A stretch of 64,000 bases of DNA from Bufo bufo (taxonomy: Eukaryota; Chordata; Amphibia; Anura; Bufonidae), in NCBI RefSeq assembly GCF_905171765.1, contig NC_053392.1:401747399-401811398 (forward strand), read 5' to 3'. The notes under the pieces are model-generated. The model did not search any database. It saw nothing but the letters and a program-made list of their open reading frames with translations, and was not told where the DNA came from. Below are positions 1 through 11,600 of this stretch, one piece after another. The first letter of the stretch is position 1. Each line of letters begins with the position of its first letter. Both the position numbers and the translations under genes were made by a program.

Positions 1-1356
1 CGACCAAGCATCTTTTTCCATCTCCCGGTTCCTAAAATCGATTCCACATACACGTCCCCTAATAGGGGACGTAACAGGGATTAAACTGATAAGAATAGTA
101 CTACTTAACACACCACTCATATCTGGTGGCACATTAGATTGCACGCGCAGTGCCCCAAATTTGAAGTAGGAGGACCGACCAAGCATCTTTTTCCATCTCC
201 CGGTTCCTAAAATCGATTCCACATACACGTCCCCTGATAGGGGACATAACAAGGATTAAACTGATAAGAATAGTACTACTTAACACACCACACATATTGG
301 GATTGCACAGTACATTACACAGCGCACGCGCAGTGCCCCATATTGGAATTAAGAGGACCGACCAAGCATCTTTTTCCATCTCCCGATTCCTAAAATCAAT
401 TCCATATACACGTCCCCTAATAGGGGACGTAACAGGGATTAAACTGATAAGAATAGTACTACTTAACACACCACTCATATCTGGTGGCACATTAGATTGC
501 ACGCGCAGTGCCCCAAATTTGAAGTAGGAGGACCGACCAAGCATCTTTTTCCATCTCCCGGTTCCTAAAATTGATTCCACATACACGTCCCCTAATAGGG
601 GACGTAACAGGGATTAAACTGATAAGAATAGTACTACTTAACACACCACTCATATCTGGTGGCACATTAGATTGCACGCGCAGTGCCCCAAATTTGAAGT
701 AGGAGGACCGACCAAGCATCTTTTTCCATCTCCCGGTTCCTAAAATCGATTCCACATACACGTCCCCTAATAGGGGACGTAACAGGGATTAAACTGATAA
801 GAATAGTACTACTTAACACACCACTCATATCTGGTGGCACATTAGATTGCACGCGCAGTGCCCCAAATTTGAAGTAGGAGGACCGACCAAGCATCTTTTT
901 CCATCTCCCGGTTCCTAAAATCGATTCCACATACATGTCCCCTGATAGGGGACATAACAAGGATTAAACTGATAAGAATAGTACTACTTAACACACCACA
1001 CATATTGGGATTGCACAGTACATTACACAGCGCACGCGCAGTGCCCCAAATTGGAATTAAGAGGACCGACCAAGCATCTTTTTCCATCTCCCGATTCCTA
1101 AAATCGATTCCATATACACGTCCCCTAATAGGGGACGTAACAGGGATTAAACTGATAAGAATAGTACTACTTAACACACCACTCATATCTGGTGGCACAT
1201 TAGATTGCACGCCCAGTGCCCCAAATTTGAAGTAGGAGGACCGACCAAGGATCTTTTTCCATCTCCCGGTTCCTAAAATCTATTCCATATACACGTCCCC
1301 TGATAGGGGACGTAACAGGGATTAAACTGATAGGAATAGTACTACTTAACACAACT
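1..1356 (-). repeat. U2 snRNA-like satellite, eight tandem units
   Basis: Units start at 1, 176, 359, 534, 709, 884, 1067 and 1242, so unit lengths are 175 or 183 bp. Two 183-bp units (176-358, 884-1066) carry the same variant 3' part, and units 359 and 1067 share private variants, giving a four-unit higher-order period of 708 bp. On the minus strand each unit reads like the 5' half of U2 snRNA: the GTAGTA branch-site-pairing element, TTCTTATCAGTTTAAT, then an ACGTCCCCTAT..AGGGGAC hairpin matching stem IIb, followed by a degraded Sm-like stretch. The U2 5' end and 3' stem-loops III/IV are not recognisable. Similarity is from my memory of U2, not from a search. Open frames across it are repeat artefacts. 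Confidence 0.8.
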
Positions 1357-1440
1357 TATAATAATAATACTAATAATAATAATAATACTAATGAACGTAA
1401 CAGGGATTAAACTGATAGGAATAGTACTACTTAACACACA
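1357..1440 (-). repeat. TAA/TAC microsatellite plus partial U2-like unit
   Basis: An (ATA/ACT)n stretch at about 1357-1391 interrupts the array. It is followed by a ~47-bp piece (1393-1439) repeating the U2-like segment from the loop to the branch-site element. Confidence 0.6.
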
Positions 1441-1870
1441 GTACTGTGTTACTTTATGTTGTATTGCTAGAATTGCTAGAATTGACGAATATAGTACTAT
1501 ATTCTCAATCTTCGTTATATTCTAGCAATACAACCATTAGGAACTCAGATCTAAGTTGTAATCGCAATGCGATTAATAAGGGTTATATTAATCGCATTGC
1601 GAATTTAACTTACCACACTCTGCGTCAACTACGTAATTTTCCATGGGAGTTTGCCATGGATACCCCTCCGGCATGCCACAGTCCAGGTGTTAGTCCCCTT
1701 GAAACAACTTTTCCATCACTATTGTGGCCAGAAAGAGTCCCTGTGGATTTTAAAATTCGCCTGTCTATTAAAGTCTATGGCGGTTCGCCCGGTTCGCCCG
1801 TTCGCGAACATTTGCAGAAATTTGCGTTCGCCGTTCGAGAACGGAAAATTTTATGTTCGCGACATCTCTA
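1441..1870. mobile_element. hAT-type MITE, one terminus recognisable
   Basis: The right end reads, on the minus strand, TAGAGATGTCGCGAACATAA, a familiar hAT MITE terminus, followed inward by GTTCGC-rich repeats (1785-1862). The element abuts the broken transposase of hAT-1 exactly at 1870/1871. A short hairpin lies at 1558-1612 (ATCGCAATGCGATT arms) and another inverted repeat at 1465-1532. I could not identify the left terminus or a matching target duplication, so the left limit is provisional. Confidence 0.4.
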
Positions 1871-4539
1871 GTTGTAAGGCACTGAGGGATCATTGAGGAC
1901 GCTGACACAGTCTGCTATGTACTCCTTCACCATCTTCCAAAATGTTTCCCTCCTTGTGACACTAGGCCACGCATCAGTGTGAGGGTGCTGGCAGGGTGTC
2001 ATGAAACTGTCCCAGGCTTTGGAGATTGTTGCCCTGCCTCTGCTGGAACTGCTGTGTGTTACCCTTGTCTCCCCTCCTCGGTTGCCCAAGGAACTCTGCC
2101 GTCAGCGTTGTCAGATGGAAATTTGTTTTCAACAAGGGTCTTCTCGTGTTGCAACGTTTTGCTCGTCCTCTCCACCACAGGAATGAGAGATGAGAAGTTC
2201 TCTTTGTAGCAGGGGTCGAGAAGGGTGAACAACCAGTAATCTGTGTTGTCTAAAATGCGTATAACACGAGGGTCTCGGGAAAGGCAGCCTAACATGCAAG
2301 ACTTCGCTATTGTCATCAGGAGGATCACTTTCAATCTCCTCATCCTCTTCCTCCTGTTCTGCCCACCCACGCTGAACAGATGGAATTAAACTTTCATGGG
2401 TACTACCGTCTGTAGCAGAGGCAACCGTCTCCTGCTCCTCCTCCTCCTCTTCATTGTCCAATTTGCGCTGAGAAGAAAAACTGAGGGTGGTCTGGCTATC
2501 ACCCTGTGTAATGTCTTCCCCCTTTTTCACTTCTTCCACATGCAAAGTGTCGTCCTTAATTGTGAGCAGCGAGCGTTTGAGTAGACACAGATGTGGGATG
2601 GTTACACTGAATATAGCGTTATCGCCGCTCACCATCTGTGTTGATTGCTCAAAGTTTCTTAAAACATCACAGAGGTCAGACATCCATGCCCACTCCTCGC
2701 TTGTGAATAGCGGAAGCTTACTGGAAAGGCGACGACCATGTTGCAGCTGGTATTCCACTACTGCCCTCTGCTGCCCACAAAGCCTGGCCAACATGTGGAA
2801 CGTGGAGTTCCAGCGCGTGCTCACGTCGCACAACAGTCGATGAGCTGGCTATTTCAAGCGCTGCTGCAGCATTGACAGACGGGCTGAAGCTGTCGATGAC
2901 TAGCGGAAATGTGCACACACGCGGCACACCTTCACCCGTAGCTCAGGCAAATTGTGGTAGGTTTTGAGAAACCGCTGAACCACTAAGTTTAAGACATGGG
3001 CTAGGCATGGGGCGTGTGTGAGCTTGCCGAGCTCTAAAGCCGCCACCAAGTTATGGCCATTATCAGACACAACCATGTCTGGTTCTAGGTTGAGTGGCAA
3101 GAGCCAAAGCTCAGTCTTGTCTCTTATCTCCTGCCACAGCTCTGCGGCAGTATGCTGTTTGTCCCCTAAGCATATCAGCTTCAGCACGGCCTGTTGCAGC
3201 TTCCCCACTGCAGTGCTATACTGCTTCCAGCTACTGAATGATGCTGCATGCGGATAATTCGGAGGTGGAAGTGGAGGAGGAGAAGTGGGAGTTGGAGCCA
3301 CTAACATAGGTGCTGGCGGAAACCCTCATTGATGCAGGGCCCACAATCCTTGGCGTCGGTAGCACCTGTGCCATCCCAGGGTACGACTCTCTCCCGGCCT
3401 CCACAACATTCACCTAGTGTGCCGTCAGGGAAATGTAGCTTTTTTCGCCGAATGCACTTGTCCATGTGTCCGTGGTTAAGTGGACATTCCCAGTAACTGC
3501 ATTGGTCAGGGCACGTGTAATGTTACGGGACACATATTGGTGTAAGGCGGGTAAGGCACACCTTGAAAAATAGTGGCAGCTGGGTACTGCGTAACGCGGG
3601 GCAGCCGCCGACATCAGGCTGCGGAAGGTCTCAGTGTCCACAAGCCTATATGGCAACATTTCCATGGCCACTAATTTGGAAAGCTGCGCATTTAGTGCTA
3701 TGGCCTGTGGGTGGGTGGCTGGCTGGGTATTTGTGCTCATGTTTAAATGCCTGGGATAAGGACATTTGGATGTTGCGCTGGGACATGGAAGTGGATATGG
3801 TCGCTGATGGTGCTTGCTAAGGTCCAGATGCAGGGGGGAGGCATTCGGGCCTGTGCCTTTGACGGGGGATTGGCCAGCACGTAACACAGGGGAAGAGGAG
3901 GCAGTGGTGTGACCCACAGACACAGATTGTGGACCCAGGTGTTCAACCCACCTATTACGGTGCTTTGATGCCATGTGGCGGATCATGCTGGTGGTGGTGA
4001 GGTTGCTAGTGTTCACGCCCCTGCTCATTTTTGTATGACACAGGTTGCAAATTACAATTCTTTTGTCGTCCACACTTTCCTCAAAAAAGCACCAGACTGC
4101 GGAACACCTACCCCTTGGCAAGGGAGATTTCTGCAAGGGGGTGATCCGGAGAACAGTTGAGGGCCTGTTTGGTGTGGCCCGCCTTCTCCATTTTGCCACC
4201 ACACTGCCTCTTACAGCCTGTTGCGGTGCAGCAGATCCCTCCCCCTCTGTACTGCTGTCCTCGCTCGGCTTTCCACCTTCCCAGGTTGGGTCAGTGACTT
4301 TATCGTCCACCACCTCCTCTTCCACTTCCTCACTCTGCTCATCCTCCTGACTTTTTGACATAACCACTACCTCAGTGATTGACAACTGAGTCTCATCCTT
4401 TTCATCAACCTCTTGAGACAGTTATTTGCTGTTGAGTTATTGGCAACTGTGTCTCATCATCATCCACCTCATTAAACAGTAATTGCCGTTCCCCACGGTC
4501 ATCTTCTTGTGATTGTGGATGCTCAAGAGTTTGGGAATC
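1871..4539 (-). pseudogene. hAT-1 BED-type transposase, C-terminal two thirds (broken)
   Basis: This is the main body of a hAT transposase with a BED zinc finger. The longest frame (3414-4385, 323 aa) has an acidic N-terminal stretch, a BED finger at about residues 105-145 (C113, C116, H137, H142) and ends just after the first catalytic Asp motif LTTDTWTS. Later frames hold VVSDNG (second Asp), CLAHVLNLVVQ (2900-3307), STRWNSTFHML and the acidic insert (2129-2833), then LLDPCYKENFSSLIP (2059-2370). At least four frame changes separate them. The C-terminal dimerisation region is missing because the coding sequence stops at a MITE boundary at 1871. The segment 4405-4539 is its N-terminal acidic part in a shifted frame. 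Related copies at 12380, 45562 and 61226 confirm the order of blocks. It is a transposon relic, not a domesticated ZBED gene. Confidence 0.85.
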
Positions 4540-4543
4540 AGGG

Positions 4544-5620
4544 TGCAATGGCCAGGATACTTGTGGATAATATTCTGTATTTGTTGTGACGCCAATTGCA
4601 GTGTGCGCACGGTACAATCCCAGGGCCCTTCCAAGGTGTTATAACTCACGTCCCAGTTCAGGAATGCCAGAGTGGTGTAATGGCCCATAATATCTCTATA
4701 GTTTAGTGGTAGTTGTGTCAACGGTGTATCCTACCTGGGTACGGCCGGATTCCTGGCTTCCTGGCTCACTTGCAATAAATTTAAGTGTAGTGATAGTAGG
4801 AGCAATAGAGGAATTTTGCTGAAGAAATTATGTCCAGACCTTTAGATGAAGTTCAAACGTTGCTTTACTTGAAATAACTTGCATCCAAACAGTATACAGC
4901 TTTGGTCTCTGGTCCCAACAGATTTTTGACAATGATTGGCAGGAATAAATACTTCTGCTTTAAATTTGGAGCTTGCAGGATAAATCGTCTGCTTGGTAGC
5001 TCTGTAATTGTGACAGGAATTAATCTTCTGCACTTTTATGTAACTTCTGCTGTATGAGGGACAGACTAGCTGAGGAGGAATTGGCTTCTCCTAGGACTCT
5101 GGAATTCTCTCTCAGATGGTTTCTCAGGTGATGCTTTCTTCCTGTAACTCTGGAGATTGTCTGTAGTTTCTGCTTCTTCATCCAGCGGAGGCTGAAGCTG
5201 CTCAGGCTGGGTATATAACCAAGTCTCAGCCAAGACTAGGTCCTTGCTGTCTTCCCTATGCAGGGGATCTCCTGAACGCTATCACACAGCCTTCCCCTAG
5301 TAGGGAGGAGGATACACTGACTCTAACTTCCTTCTCCACCCATGTTGCAGGATGTGGGACCAGCCCACTCTCCACAAAGGGGGAGCTAAGCTGGAATAAT
5401 CCATTCCAACTCAGATTCACTAAACTGGGACTTGTACCTTGCCAATGTGTTGCTGCCACCTACTGGTAACCAGGAAAATTTCAGAAACAATTAAATTTAA
5501 CATGGTTTTATGCACATTTGTGGAGGACATAAGCAAAATCACATCAAATGACAATACAAAGGCTCTTAGGAGATAGTAGTGGGGTAGAGCCGTGTAGTAA
5601 CACAACTCTGGGGTGTTACA
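4544..5620 (-). mobile_element. Solo LTR of an LTR retrotransposon
   Basis: On the minus strand this 1077-bp block begins TGTAACACCCC and ends CCATTGCA, the TG..CA ends expected of an LTR. It is flanked by a 4-bp direct repeat AGGG (4540-4543 and 5621-5624). It has a TATA-like GGTTATATACCC at 5209-5220 (minus). It separates two parts of the hAT-1 transposase N-terminus, which explains the gap in that gene. No internal gag/pol is present, so it is a solo LTR left by recombination. The superfamily (Gypsy is my guess) cannot be decided from an LTR alone. Confidence 0.6.
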
Positions 5621-5624
5621 AGGG

Positions 5625-5768
5625 CACAAGACCTGTCCCTCATTAAGCGTGCTTGGCGAGAGGGCCAAATCAAGGAATGGCGCTGAAAAGAGGTCCTCAG
5701 AATATCTGAGTGTGGGATCACTTGTTTGCGCAGACTCTGGACTTGGTGGAAGACAGGGTGGTGCTTAA
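5625..5768 (-). pseudogene. hAT-1 transposase N-terminal fragment between LTR and MITE
   Basis: A short degenerate stretch of the hAT-1 N-terminal low-complexity region, with several stops, sits between the solo LTR and the MITE. It links the 6143-6410 segment to the 1871-4539 segment of the same gene on the minus strand. Confidence 0.5.
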
Positions 5769-6142
5769 TAGTGTTGATCGTGAATATTATAATCGCAAAT
5801 ATTTATCATAAATATTGGCACTTCGAGAATTCGCGAATATTTAGAATATAGTGCTATATCTTCGTAATCGTGAATAGTCTAGATTTTTTTTTCATCAGTT
5901 CCTGTGATCCCTCACTGCTTCTTGCTTGTGGGCCAATAAGGAGGCTGCAATATCTTTGACTTTAGGACTAGTTTTGATTTCACATTTTTATCGCAAATTT
6001 TACGATTGCTGATTTTTGCAATCAAGAAAATAATGACTTGAGATCATGAATTCTCGAATTCGCAAATATATGGTGAATATTCGCCCAAATATTTGCAAAA
6101 TACTGAAAATTCGAATATTGCCCCTGCCGCTCATCACCACTG
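5769..6142. mobile_element. 374-bp hAT MITE inserted in hAT-1 transposase
   Basis: It is bounded by a perfect 8-bp target duplication GTGCTTAA (5761-5768 and 6143-6150). The left end is TAGTGTTGATCG; the right end on the other strand is CAGTGGTGATGAGCG, imperfect hAT-type inverted repeats. The interior is AT-rich with TTCGCGAATATT-like motifs also seen in the larger foldback MITE at 62329-63699. It interrupts hAT-1 coding sequence just after an ASSWLS segment. Confidence 0.75.
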
Positions 6143-6410
6143 GTGCTTAACCAGCTGGAAGCATTATTTGCTGCAATCCAACCGACCATCTGGTCACACT
6201 GGTCTGACTTCAAGAGTGGTGTCCTGCGCCGCCCTGCAAACTGGGACATAAAGCTAGGTATCGGGGATGATTGTTTTTCTTGTGCTCTGGCAGCAGGCAC
6301 AGTTGCATCGCTCCCAGGGCCACGGCCTCTGCGTGCACCATCAGCATCACGGCCACTACCCCGTCCCTTAATGCTCGCCTTCTTCTTATTAAATGTTATA
6401 TATGATTGAA
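6143..6410 (-). pseudogene. hAT-1 transposase N-terminus
   Basis: On the minus strand this segment encodes a basic Gly/Arg-rich leader (KGRGSGRDADGARRGRG), a linker and a C-terminal block ending DQMVGWIAANNASSWLS. The same order (GR-rich leader, then VRPEQVQALVNWVADIASSTF) occurs in hAT-3 at 42911-43262, so this is the conserved N-terminus of the hAT family rather than a separate gene. No clean start codon context was found; the frame runs in from the untranslated leader. Confidence 0.65.
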
Positions 6411-6429
6411 AGTAGCGTAGGATTTGGAA

Positions 6430-7330
6430 GTGTATGCGCAAACAAATTTAAAAAGGTATTTGGGATGTGGAAACGTCACACAGGAGATATCCCGCAGATA
6501 ATGTCAATGCTGTCACCAGCGGCTAATGAAAAATTAGAGAGAATGTCACAGGTATTTGGGATGAGGAAACTTTATACAGGAGAGGTACCACCAGTAATGT
6601 CACGGTCTGCAGCATCTACGCGAAAAAAAGTACACTGTATGTCACAGATACATTTTTTAAACGCACACGTTACACTGGAGATGTGGGACTGGTAATGTCA
6701 CTGTCAGAAGCGGACACCGTCTATTGAAAAAGTACACTGTATGTCTCAAATAAAAATTTTCAGTGCACACGTTACACTGCAGATGTTGCACTGGTTATGT
6801 CACTGTCAGAAGCGGACACCGTCTATTGAAAAAGTACACTGTATGTCACAGATATTTTTTTGATGCGCACACTTTATACAGGAGATGTGGCGCAGCTAAT
6901 GTCACTGTCCGCAGCGGACACCATCTACGGAAAAAGTACACTAGATGTCAGATATTATTTGAATGCGCACACTTTACACTGGAGATGTGGCAAAGCTAAT
7001 GTCACTGTCCGCAGCGGACACCGCCTATGGAAAAAGTACACTGGATGTCACAGATATTTTTTGGATGCGCACACTTTACACTGGAGATGTGGCGCAGCTA
7101 ATGTCACTGTCCGCAGCGGACACCGTCTATGGAAAAAGTACACTGGATGTCACAGATATTTTTTGGATGCGCACACTTTACACTTAAGATGTGGCGCAGC
7201 TAATGTCACTGTCCGCAGGGGACACCGTCTATGGAAAAAGTACACTGGATGTCACAGAGTTTTTTTGGATGTGCACACTTTACACTGGAGATGTGGTGCA
7301 GCTAATGTCGCTGTCTGCAGCGGCCTAACT
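6430..7330. repeat. ~102-bp minisatellite in hAT-1 leader
   Basis: Units of 100-103 bp are clearest from about 6890 to 7320 (the motif GTCACTGTCCGCAGCGGACA starts at 6901, 7001, 7103 and 7205, with a diverged copy at 7308). They become degraded toward 6430. The array lies in the 5' untranslated region of hAT-1. Open frames through it (for example 6860-7396) reflect the unit being nearly divisible by three. Confidence 0.8.
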
Positions 7331-7519
7331 ATTGTACGCTATTTAGCTCAGGATGCGCTAAAAAAAGATATTGCTGCCGCACGCAATAGTCCTTAAAAGG
7401 ACTTTTTTGGTCTCTGAAAAGTTTTTGTGGTAAAAATATTCGTAAATTACTCCATACACTGTCTGTTCCTTCCTCAGCACAGCTCTACCTGACTAAGAAT
7501 GAGAACGTGCGTCATCGGG

Positions 7520-7566
7520 TGCTATATAGCAGCTGATGATGTGTTTCAGGCAGCCAATCACTGTAA
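7520..7566 (-). promoter_or_regulatory. Putative promoter of hAT-1 (inverted CCAAT plus TATA)
   Basis: On the minus strand GTGATTGGCTG (7553-7563) is followed about 20 bp downstream by GCTATATAGC (7522-7532). The same ATTGG-then-TATA pairing occurs behind the 5' ends of hAT-2 and hAT-3, which supports a shared promoter design. No hAT-1 5' inverted repeat is visible because hAT-2 starts at 7576. Confidence 0.5.
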
Positions 7567-7749
7567 TGCCAGCAGTAGGGTTGAGCGAACCTGAACTGTA
7601 AAGTTTTTGGAACCCGGATCCGAACCCGAACATTTCAGTAAAAGTTCGGGTTCGGTGTTCGGCGCTTTCTTGGCGCTTTTTGAAAGGCTGCAGAGCAGCC
7701 CAATCAACAAGCGGTTAACTGTCTGACCTTAGAAGCCATCACAGCCATG

Positions 7750-7812
7750 CCTACTAATGGCATGGCTGTGATTGGCCAGAGCAGCATGTGACCCAGGCTC
7801 TATATAAGCTTG
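7750..7812 (+). promoter_or_regulatory. hAT-2 promoter
   Basis: A GCCATG..CATGGC hairpin is followed by GTGATTGGCC (7769-7778, inverted CCAAT) and TATATAAGC at 7801-7809. The same arrangement with the same spacing is found at 38321-38360 in hAT-3. Confidence 0.6.
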
Positions 7813-8600
7813 AGTCACATAGCGCTGCACGTCACTCTGCTGTTACAAGTGTAGGGAGAGGATGCTGCTGGACTTGTGATTTCAGGGAGAGAATAGGAGA
7901 GAATCTAACTTAGCGATCTACATAGAAATAGTTGTGTGGGTGCAGGGCACAATCGTTGTATCCTGCCCTGAGCCCATTGACCAAAAAAAAATTACTTTTA
8001 TAATTCTGTTAGTTAGGTGGGCGGCGGCGGCTATTTTATGCAAGCTCAGTGCACAAGCACTGCATCTGAGCTTTTGGGACATTGCAAATCTTGGGACATA
8101 ATTTTTTTGCAATCTACAACATCTGGATTAGTCAGTGTGCAATTTAAGGTAGAAATACACCCATCATTTTCTGGGGGTTTAAAAACACACTTTTTAGCCA
8201 AAAAACTGTATTTTCCTGATCTGCAAGTGTTAAATTCAAGTTTAATATATACAGCTTTCATATTCTGTTACCAAAAAAACACTTTTTTGGCAATATACAA
8301 CATCTGGATTAGTGAGTGTGCAATTTAAGCTAGAAATACACCAATCATTTTCTGGGGTTTTAAAAACACACTTTTTTGACAAAAAACACTATTTTCAGGC
8401 CTTGCAGCATCAGCATGTGTGAAGTTACAGGCTTATATACTGCAGTCAAATTCAGTTGTTAAACAAACACTCGTTTGGGCAAAAAAAAAATTAGTTGGCA
8501 GCCTTTGATGCAGATGTCATTGTGAAATACACCCTTAACACATTTGGGTTAGATTCAGAGATTTGAAATACCGCCATTTGATGCACCAATATTGAATTCA
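7813..8600 (+). other. hAT-2 transcribed leader, non-coding
   Basis: No coding potential. A ~180-bp direct repeat is visible: ACATCTGGATTAGT..AGAAATACACC..TTTTCTGGGG at about 8110-8200 and again at 8290-8380. The sequence grades into the downstream minisatellite. Confidence 0.5.
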
Positions 8601-11600
8601 GGGCTACACTGGTTCAGGCCGTGTGAGATACACCCTCTACATACAGGGGTTTCATTCAGGCATTTGAAATACAGCCATTTTGGGCAAATAAATCTTTATT
8701 TCAGGCCTAAACTGGTTCAGACAGTGTGAGATACACCCTAAATACAGGGGTTTGATTCAAGCATTTGAAATACAGCCATTTGAAATACAGTCATTTTGGG
8801 CAAATAAATATTTAATTCAGGCCTACTCTGGTTCAGGCCCTGTGAGATACACCCTCTACATACAGGGGATTGATTCAGACATTTGAAATACAGCCATTTG
8901 AAATACAGCCATTTTGGGCAAAAAGATATTTAATTCAGGCCTACACTGGTTCAGACATTGTGAGATACACCCTCTACATACAGGGGTTTGATTCAGGCAT
9001 TTGAAATACAGCCAATTGAAATACAATCATTTGGGGCAAAGAAATATTTAATTTAGGCCTACACTGGTTCAGACAGTGTGAGATACACCCTCTACATACA
9101 GGGGTTTGATTCAGGCATTTGAAATACAGCCATTTGAAATACAGCCATTTTGGGCAAATAAATATTTATTTCAGGCCTACACTGGTTCAAAAAGTGTGAG
9201 ATACACCCTCTACATACAGGGGTTTGATTCAGGCATTTGAAATACAGCCATTTGAAATACAGCCATTTTGGGCAAAAAGATATTTAATTCAGGCCTACAC
9301 TGGTTCAGACATTGTGAGATACACCCTCTACATACAGGGGTTTGATTCAGGCATTTGAAATACAGCCATTTGAAATACAATCATTTGGGGCAAAGAAATA
9401 TTTAATTTAGGCCTACACTGGTTCAGACAGTGTGAGATACACCCTCTACATACAGGGGTTTGATTCAGGCATTTGAAATACAGCCATTTGGTGCACCAAT
9501 ATTGAATTCAGGCCTACACTGGTTCAGGCCGTGTGAGATACACCCTCTACATACAGGGGTTTGATTCAGGAATTTGAAATACAGCCATTTTGGTCAAAGA
9601 AATCTTTAATTCAGGCCTACACTGGTTCAGACAGTGTGATATACACCCTCTACATACAGGGGTTTGATTTAAGCATTTGAAATACAACCATTTGGTGCAC
9701 CAATATTGAATTCAGGTCTACACTGGTTCAGGCCGTGTGTGATACACCCTCTACATACAGGGGTTTGATTCAGGCATTTGAAATACAGCCATTTGGTGCA
9801 CTAATATTGAATTCAGGCCTACACCGGTTCAGACAGTGTAAGATACACCCTCTACATACAGGGATTTGATTCAGCCATTAAAAATAGAGCCATTTTGGGC
9901 AAAGAAATCTTTAATTCAGGCCTACACTGTTTCAGTCTGTGTGAGATACACCCACTACATACAGGGGTTTAATTCAGGCATTTGAAATACAGCCATTTTG
10001 AAATACAGCCATTTTGGGCAAAGAAATATTTAATTCAAGCATACACTTGTTTAGACAGTGTGAGATACACCCTCTACATACAGGGGTTTGATTCAGGCAT
10101 TTGAAATACAGCCATTTTATGCAAATAAATATTTAATTCAGGCCTACACTGGTTCAGACAGTGTGAGAAACACCCTCTACATACAGTGGTTTGATTCAGG
10201 CATTTGAAATACAGCCATTTGGTGCTCCAATATTGAATTCAGGCCTACACTGGTTCAGAAAGTATGAGATACACCCTCTACATACAGGGGTTTGATTCAG
10301 GCATTTGAAATACAGCCATTTTGGTCAAAGAATTCTTTAATTTAGGCCTACACTGGTTCAGACCGTGTGAGATACACCCTCTACATACAGGGGTTTGATT
10401 CAGGCATTTAAAAATACCGTCATTTGGTGCACTAATATTGAATTTAGGCCTACACTGGTTTAGGCCGTGTGAGATACACCCTCTACATACAGGGGTTGGA
10501 TTCAGGCATTTGAAATACCGCCATTTGGTGCACGAATAATGAATTCAGACCTACACTGGTTCAGGCCGTGTGAGATACACCCTCTACATACAGGGGTTTG
10601 ATTCAGGCATTTGAAATACAGCCATTTGAAATACAGCCATTTTGGGCGAAGAAATATTTAATTCAGGCATACACTTGTTTAGACAGTGTGAGATACACCC
10701 TCTACATACAGGGGTTTGATTCAGTCATTTGAAATACAGCCATTTGAAATACAGCCATTTTGGGCAAAGAAAAATGTAATTTAGGCCTACCCTGGTTCAG
10801 ACAGTGTGAGATACACCCTCTACATACAGGGGTTTGATTCAGGCATTTGAAATACAGCCATTTTGGGTAAAGAAATATTAAATTTTGGCCTACACTGGTT
10901 CAGACAGTGTGAGATACACCCTCTACATACAGGGGTTTGATTCAGGCATTTGAAATACAGCCATTTTGGTCAAAGAATTCTTTAATTTAGGCCTACACTG
11001 GTTCAGACCGTGTGAGATACACCCTCTACATACAGGGGTTTGATTCAGGCATTTAAAAATACCGTCATTTGGTGCACTAATATTGAATTTAGGCCTACAC
11101 TGGTTTAGGCCGTGTGAGATACACCCTCTACATACAGGGGTTGGATTCAGGCATTTAAAATACAGCCATTTGAAATACAGCCATTTTGGGCAAAGAAATA
11201 TTTAATTCAGGCCTACACTGGTTCAGACAGTGTGAGATACACCCTCTACATACAGGGGTTTGATTCAGGCTTTTGAAATACAGCCATTTTGGGCAAATAA
11301 ATATTTAATTTAGGCCTACACTGGTTCAGACAGTGTGAGATACACCCTCTACATACAGGGGTTTGATTCAGGCATTTGAAATACAGCCATTTGAAATACA
11401 GCCATTTTGGGCAAATAAATATTTAATTTAGGCCTACACTGGTTCAGACAGTGTGAGATACACCCTCTACATACAGGGGTTTGATTCAGGCATTTGAAAT
11501 ACAGCCATTTGAAATACAGCCATTTTGGGCAAAGGAATATATAATTCAGGCCTACACTGGTTCAGATAGTGTGATATACACCCTCTGCATACAGAGGTTT

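Noticed and set aside
134..1210. Overlapping minus-strand frames of 89-150 aa
   Set aside because: They are the U2-like satellite read as protein; each unit yields the same peptide and there is no start context or domain.
6860..7396. 178-aa plus-strand frame
   Set aside because: It is read through the ~102-bp hAT-1 leader minisatellite and repeats the same peptide each unit.
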